From IMG/VR virus record IMGVR_UViG_3300042520_003321, positions 1-44,531 of that record: a DNA stretch of 44,531 nucleotides; one strand, 5' to 3'. Each line of letters starts with the position of its first letter. Position 1 is the stretch's first letter. The stretch comes from a virus. A program made the translations under genes and the position numbers. This document shows, piece after piece, positions 40,723 to 44,531 of this stretch. The notes beneath the pieces are model-generated. The model ran no database searches, had not been told where the DNA came from, and saw only the letters and a list, made by a program, of their open reading frames with translations.

Positions 40723-41082
40723 ATGTCTTTAATTCCTACTCTTGTGGCGACTCCTACCGACCCTGTCACTTATAATCCAAATATAGCTGAATCGTTTTCG
40801 TGGATTCCCGTTCAAGGAGCAGGCCGTCAATTGTATGCTAAGGCTACATACTGCATTAATAATCCAAATCAAAGCGGATTTGTAATTACAACAAATACAG
40901 CCACAATAACAGGTGACTTTTGTGCCATCAAAATGATATCAAATACAACGTTTGCTGGTCTTACAGCAGACAACTCATCTATACCTACGTTAGCTGTTAC
41001 GTTCCCTGCTAATTTTGTTTTAGAAGGTCCGATTAAAGCATATCAATTAGCAAGTGGATCTGTAGTGGCATTAAAAGTTTAA
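40723..41082 (+). CDS. Small virion-like protein related to fibre N-terminus
   Basis: A 119-residue protein starting at 40723, chosen by the TAAATA element 5 nt before it and by alignment with the N-terminus of the 34980 fibre (IPTL/ILTTTP.., SWIPVQGAGRQLYAKATYCIN). The rest is a Thr/Asn/Ala-rich beta-type sequence. It may be a stand-alone copy of the fibre's attachment domain, for example an adaptor or decoration protein. The final 4 nt overlap the convergent nrdA gene. Confidence 0.75.
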   Translation: MSLIPTLVATPTDPVTYNPNIAESFSWIPVQGAGRQLYAKATYCINNPNQSGFVITTNTATITGDFCAIKMISNTTFAGLTADNSSIPTLAVTFPANFVLEGPIKAYQLASGSVVALKV

Positions 41083-42734
41083 GCCTCGCAAGTAGAGCAA
41101 CTCAATATTGAGCGAGCAAGCTCTTGTGCTGGATTAGCTGAGCGTTGATAATAAAGACTCTTAATTCCTTGTTCCCAAGCAAAGATCATAAGCTCATTGA
41201 CATCCTTTGGTTTCGTATTTGGAGGAATCATAATGTTTAAGCTTTGTCCTTGATCAATGTATTTCTGTCGTTGTGCTGCCTGAATGATAATTTCCTTTTG
41301 TGAAATTTCTCCAAATGTTTTAAATACATCCTTTTCTTGTTGTGTCAGAAAATCAAGATGCTGTACACTACCTCCTTTTACTAGAACCGACTTCCAAATT
41401 TCGTCATCATCCTTGCCTTTTTCTTTAAGAAGTTTTTTTAGATAAGGGTTTTTATATGTAAATTTGCCTTTAGCTAGATCCTTGACGAAGTAGTTGGAAT
41501 TTAACGGCTCTATGCTTGGAGACACTTGACCAAGAATAAAACTAGAGGATGTCGTTGGTGCTACAGCAAGAGTTGTAGTGTTTCTTCTTATGTATTCGGT
41601 TCCTTCGTAAATCGGAGCTTTTCCAAAAAGATCTGCTAGATTTTTTGTTGCTACATCACAACGCTGTCTGACGGCCTTCCAAATTTGATTGTTTAGCATT
41701 TTTGCTTCCATAGACTCAAATGCTATCATTTTGGATTGCAACAAGGAATGCCATCCAAGAACCCCTACTCCCAGAGCTCTTTGATTAATTGCAAACTTTC
41801 TAGGAGCTTCCATAAATGTCATAGTAGCTGTTTTGTCAATAAATTCGGACATAACGGCATCTAGAAAATATACCAGCGTCTCTGCTGCATCTGTGTCTTT
41901 CCACTCTTCCCATGTTTCTAAGTTTAATGATGACAAATCACAAACAAATGATTCATCATCTGTATTTGAAAGCATAATTTCGCTGCACAAATTCGAATTA
42001 TTGATTTTTAAATTTTTGTCTTTGTAAATTTGTGGAGCTTGATTATTAGCGTTGTCACTAAAGAAAATATAGGGATAGCCAGATTCAAAACGCTTTTTAA
42101 TAATCTCCCCCCATACTTTGCGTTTACTCTTATCTCCTTCAATCATTGACCTCATCCACTCATCTGATACACAAACTCCAATTGACATATCTTGAATTTC
42201 ATGGCCTTCAGAGCGAATTTTCAAAAACTCTTCGATATCCGGATGATCAATAGGAAGATATGCAGCAAACGACCCCCGACGCACATTCCCTTGAGAAATA
42301 ACATTCATGAGCTTATCAAATAACTCCATAAAATGAACGGAACCAGTCGATTCTCCTCCAGATGAAATTTTAGTTCCTCTGCCTCTAACGGCTCCAAAGT
42401 AAGCAGAAGTTCCTCCACCGCATTTGGTCATAATTCCGACCTCTGCTACCTTTCTCATGATGGCTTCCATGTGATCATCTACATACGAACCAAAACAAGA
42501 AATAGGAAGTCCTCTTTCTCTTCCAAAATTGCTCCAAATAGGTGAACTTAAGCTATAAAATCCTCTAGCCATGTAGTCTTCAAATTTGTCAGCAAACCCC
42601 TCAATCTTAAGATACCTTTCAGCTGCCTCTGCAATATCTCTAATTCTCTGTTCGGCTGTTTCTGTCTCTAATAGATACCCACGTTCTAGAAATTTTCGAG
42701 AGTCTTTATTAAGCCAATAGATGTCTTTTTTCAT
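41079..42734 (-). CDS. nrdA: Class I ribonucleotide reductase, large subunit
   Basis: A 551-residue NrdA starting at ATG 42734 (a TTG two codons upstream is less likely). Key residues: GLPISCFG (redox Cys ~80), NLCSE with the thiyl-radical Cys ~250 and Glu ~252, SFVCDLSS (second redox Cys ~265), SLYYQRS (Tyr pair ~528-529 of the radical path) and a C-terminal CSTCEA that shuttles electrons. It reduces NDPs to dNDPs with the NrdB next door. It is much shorter than E. coli NrdA (761 aa) because the N-terminal ATP-cone is absent, so dATP overall inhibition should be lost. It is separated from nrdB by 45 bp. Confidence 0.95.
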   Translation of the reverse strand: MKKDIYWLNKDSRKFLERGYLLETETAEQRIRDIAEAAERYLKIEGFADKFEDYMARGFYSLSSPIWSNFGRERGLPISCFGSYVDDHMEAIMRKVAEVGIMTKCGGGTSAYFGAVRGRGTKISSGGESTGSVHFMELFDKLMNVISQGNVRRGSFAAYLPIDHPDIEEFLKIRSEGHEIQDMSIGVCVSDEWMRSMIEGDKSKRKVWGEIIKKRFESGYPYIFFSDNANNQAPQIYKDKNLKINNSNLCSEIMLSNTDDESFVCDLSSLNLETWEEWKDTDAAETLVYFLDAVMSEFIDKTATMTFMEAPRKFAINQRALGVGVLGWHSLLQSKMIAFESMEAKMLNNQIWKAVRQRCDVATKNLADLFGKAPIYEGTEYIRRNTTTLAVAPTTSSSFILGQVSPSIEPLNSNYFVKDLAKGKFTYKNPYLKKLLKEKGKDDDEIWKSVLVKGGSVQHLDFLTQQEKDVFKTFGEISQKEIIIQAAQRQKYIDQGQSLNIMIPPNTKPKDVNELMIFAWEQGIKSLYYQRSANPAQELARSILSCSTCEA

Positions 42735-42779
42735 GTGCAATATACTTTAACTTAAAAATATTGTTTTACAAGAGTGAGT

Positions 42780-43766
42780 TTAAAACAAATCATCTTCTGA
42801 AAAAGATTGATTCTTTTTGGAGTATTCCGTGGGCCTGGAATGAAAAAAATCGACCATGTTGTTTCCTAATAACTCTTCTTCAAACCAAGTTGTTGTTGCA
42901 ATAAGTTCTTTGTCTATCTCGAATGCCTTTGGAAAGCCAATCATTTCGAGAGATTGGTTGATTCTATTTTTGACAAATTCTTTAAGGATGGCTGCACTAA
43001 GTCCTTCTTCTTTAATTCCGTTAACCATCCAATCGATAATTTTTGATTCAGACTTAAATGCTTCATGTGCTTCACTAATAATTTTATCTTGCAGGTCTTG
43101 ATCAAATAATTCCGGATACTCTTCTCTAATTGTGTTAATAATTTTAGCTCCAACTAAAGCGTGAATGTTTTCCTCATTACGAGTGTATTTTACTTGTTGA
43201 TCGGTGTCTTTAAGAACGTTCTTAAAGCGAGCAAACCAATTGATTACATAAAACTGTGAAAATAGTGAGACGTTTTCTACAAACAAAGTGAATAAGATCA
43301 TTGCATAAAGATACTGTTTCTTGGAATCCTTGTAATATTTGTGTGTGTACTTCTTGAGATATTTTACTCTACCTTCAATCCAGTCAAGTTTTAGGTTTTC
43401 TTCAAATACTTGTTCCAATCCCAGCACTGATATAAGACGTTCGTATGCATTATTATGAATGACTTCTACATTAGCCATTACATAACCAAGATCTGATAAT
43501 GAGGGATGAGGAAGGTTTTCTCCAAGCTTAGCCCAAAATGTCTTGACAGCAATTTCGATTTGTCCAATAGCTGAAAGAGTTCTAATAACAATCTCTCGTT
43601 CTTGCTCAGTTAAATTTACTTTAAATTGTTGCGTGTCTGCTTTAAAATTGAATTCTTTATCTGTCCAAAAGCCATTGTGCATGGCTTCAATGAAAGTCTC
43701 TACCCAGGGGTATCTGTTTGGTTTTCTTGAAATTTGTTCGTCAAATATTTTAAGTGTAGTATTCAT
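42780..43766 (-). CDS. nrdB: Class I ribonucleotide reductase, small subunit
   Basis: A 328-residue NrdB with the ferritin-like metal site: VEVIHNNAY gives Glu101, His104 and a Tyr at 108 in the position of the E. coli Tyr122 radical; FVENVS gives Glu164; EENIHA gives Glu199 and His202. The first ligand, Asp84 in E. coli, appears to be Glu71 here (GQIEIAV), a substitution known in some subclasses. The C-terminal acidic tail (SFSEDDLF) would dock on NrdA. Its start overlaps the preceding small gene by 4 nt. The metal type is not deducible. Confidence 0.94.
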   Translation of the reverse strand: MNTTLKIFDEQISRKPNRYPWVETFIEAMHNGFWTDKEFNFKADTQQFKVNLTEQEREIVIRTLSAIGQIEIAVKTFWAKLGENLPHPSLSDLGYVMANVEVIHNNAYERLISVLGLEQVFEENLKLDWIEGRVKYLKKYTHKYYKDSKKQYLYAMILFTLFVENVSLFSQFYVINWFARFKNVLKDTDQQVKYTRNEENIHALVGAKIINTIREEYPELFDQDLQDKIISEAHEAFKSESKIIDWMVNGIKEEGLSAAILKEFVKNRINQSLEMIGFPKAFEIDKELIATTTWFEEELLGNNMVDFFHSRPTEYSKKNQSFSEDDLF

Positions 43767-43945
43767 AAATTTGTATCATTAACAGGTTTCTTCCATAGCC
43801 AGAATCCGAGCTTTTCATCAAAGTGGATTGAAAGGTTCATAGATTTTTGGTAAATTTCAAATGCAATTTCAAAAGAAAACTTGCAAGCAACGTCTCCAAT
43901 ATAATAAAAAAGTAAAGTTAAAAATTTATAATATAACGTTTTCAT
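43763..43945 (-). CDS. Small conserved phage protein upstream of nrdB
   Basis: A 60-residue protein. A hydrophobic N-terminal helix (FLTLLFYYIGDVACKF) is followed by EIYQKSMNLSIHFDEKLGFWLW and a basic end. Similar small proteins (..YqkcMnlSv.yDe..gfW.W) occur in several large phages, from memory. It overlaps the start of nrdB by 4 nt, suggesting coupled translation. The amphipathic N-terminus may associate with membrane, but this is uncertain. Function unknown. Confidence 0.72.
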   Translation of the reverse strand: MKTLYYKFLTLLFYYIGDVACKFSFEIAFEIYQKSMNLSIHFDEKLGFWLWKKPVNDTNL

Positions 43946-43991
43946 TATTTTTAGACGTAGTGCGTGCGTGGTATCTGTCGTGTAATTTTAG

Positions 43992-44531
43992 TTAGCGTTT
44001 TGGATTGAAGTTTCCGCCGCCAGGTTTCGTGTCATCCCACTTATTGGCTCCAGGAAGTTGAACGTTCTGTTTTGTTAGGTTGACGTCCGCATTAATGTCC
44101 GAATCTGCCTTTACTTCTTCTGGTCCGTGAACTGTGTTTTTTCGTCTGTGACTATCTGGTATTGGTCCTCTTTCAAGGCCATCATCCATTAATTCAATAG
44201 CTTCAATGGGCACGGTCATTGGATTTCTGTAAAGACCGGGTGCATATTCAATATAGATATCTACAAATGTTCCATCTGGAGACTCTGTGCCACTTCCGCC
44301 ATAATTTTGAGTAGTTGTGGGATAGACTGATTTAATGGCTCCGATTCGAAGATTTAAATCAAAAGAAGGCTCCATACAAGCCTTAACTATTTCTTGAAAA
44401 GAGTTGGCTCTTTTGGCAATATAATCAAGGTTTAGGGCGTTTTTTCTGAAGCGAATGCGATCTCCAACCAAGTAGCCCCCAGATTGGTAGCGCTCAAGTT
44501 CTTTTTCTAAAAGAATATCAAATTGACTCAT
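43992..44531 (-). CDS. Conserved phage hypothetical protein, 179 aa
   Basis: A 179-residue protein whose ATG falls exactly on the window's last three bases, so an upstream start cannot be excluded. Its N-terminal half (LVGDRIRFRKNALNLDYI, ACMEPSFDLNLRIGAIKS) and the TVPIEAIELMDDGLERGPIPDSHRRK segment match the pattern of a protein common in T4-like marine phages (GD.v.f..n...., V.pe.ve..d.g..lppIPds). The C-terminal ~45 residues are a polar, disordered tail. Function not established. Confidence 0.8.
   Translation of the reverse strand: MSQFDILLEKELERYQSGGYLVGDRIRFRKNALNLDYIAKRANSFQEIVKACMEPSFDLNLRIGAIKSVYPTTTQNYGGSGTESPDGTFVDIYIEYAPGLYRNPMTVPIEAIELMDDGLERGPIPDSHRRKNTVHGPEEVKADSDINADVNLTKQNVQLPGANKWDDTKPGGGNFNPKR

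Noticed and set aside
1-44531. tRNA genes, integrase, transposase or CRISPR arrays
   Set aside because: Looked for by eye on both strands; no cloverleaf with conserved T-loop, no recombinase motif and no spacer-repeat pattern was found. A tRNA-scan would be needed to be certain about tRNAs.

Overview
The window is a stretch of a large, AT-rich, T4-like (myovirus) phage genome. The evidence is a contractile-tail baseplate/tail set in T4-like order (tail-tube fold, two gp26-like, tape measure, gp48-like, gp53-like, gp27-like), a short-tail-fibre collar protein, a gp44-type clamp loader, class I ribonucleotide reductase, a T4 Rnl1-type RNA ligase and a phage-type Hsp20. The host cannot be fixed from sequence. 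Shine-Dalgarno sequences are rare, which is reminiscent of phages of Bacteroidota or similar hosts, but this is only a hint. No tRNA, CRISPR array, integrase or insertion sequence was seen.

Layout. (1) 1-3207, minus strand: a dense cassette of small accessory genes, mostly unknown, with one CX5R dual-specificity-type phosphatase. (2) 3262-5194, plus: a small PT-repeat protein and a fibre-like protein carrying a perfect 168-bp duplication. (3) 5184-8755, minus: accessory genes including RNA ligase, a calcineurin-type metallophosphoesterase and two tiny membrane ORFs. (4) 8853-11330, plus: a complete ClpC-type AAA+ unfoldase, followed by a convergent membrane-anchored Pro-rich protein. (5) 12105-22521, plus: the tail and baseplate module. 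(6) 22496-24103, minus: a three-gene replication/nucleotide island (clamp loader, dUTPase-like, small protein). (7) 24159-38095, plus: a terminase small subunit-like gene and then a run of eight putative receptor-binding or fibre proteins with unlike adhesive folds (collar/HxH, L-type lectin-like, PA14 plus lectin-like, delta-60 beta-propeller, RCC1-like propeller, beta-repeat stalk, jelly-roll-like). (8) 38127-44531, mostly minus: Hsp20, another fibre protein, a small protein with a strong SD, NrdA, NrdB and conserved phage hypotheticals.

Two patterns tie the window together. First, fifteen genes, almost all virion genes plus clpC, have a T4-late-promoter-like TAARTA element (best form TATAAATA) 5-9 nt before the start codon, so their transcripts would be leaderless or nearly so. 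Most other minus-strand genes lack it. Second, at least five fibre/adhesin proteins share a short module of the form [E/W]CIG[D/N]SLxxINxNF, which looks like a common docking or oligomerisation peptide in front of interchangeable host-recognition domains. Together with in-frame repeats, a PT minisatellite and shared end modules, this makes 24.6-41.1 kb look like a diversifying multi-adhesin locus.
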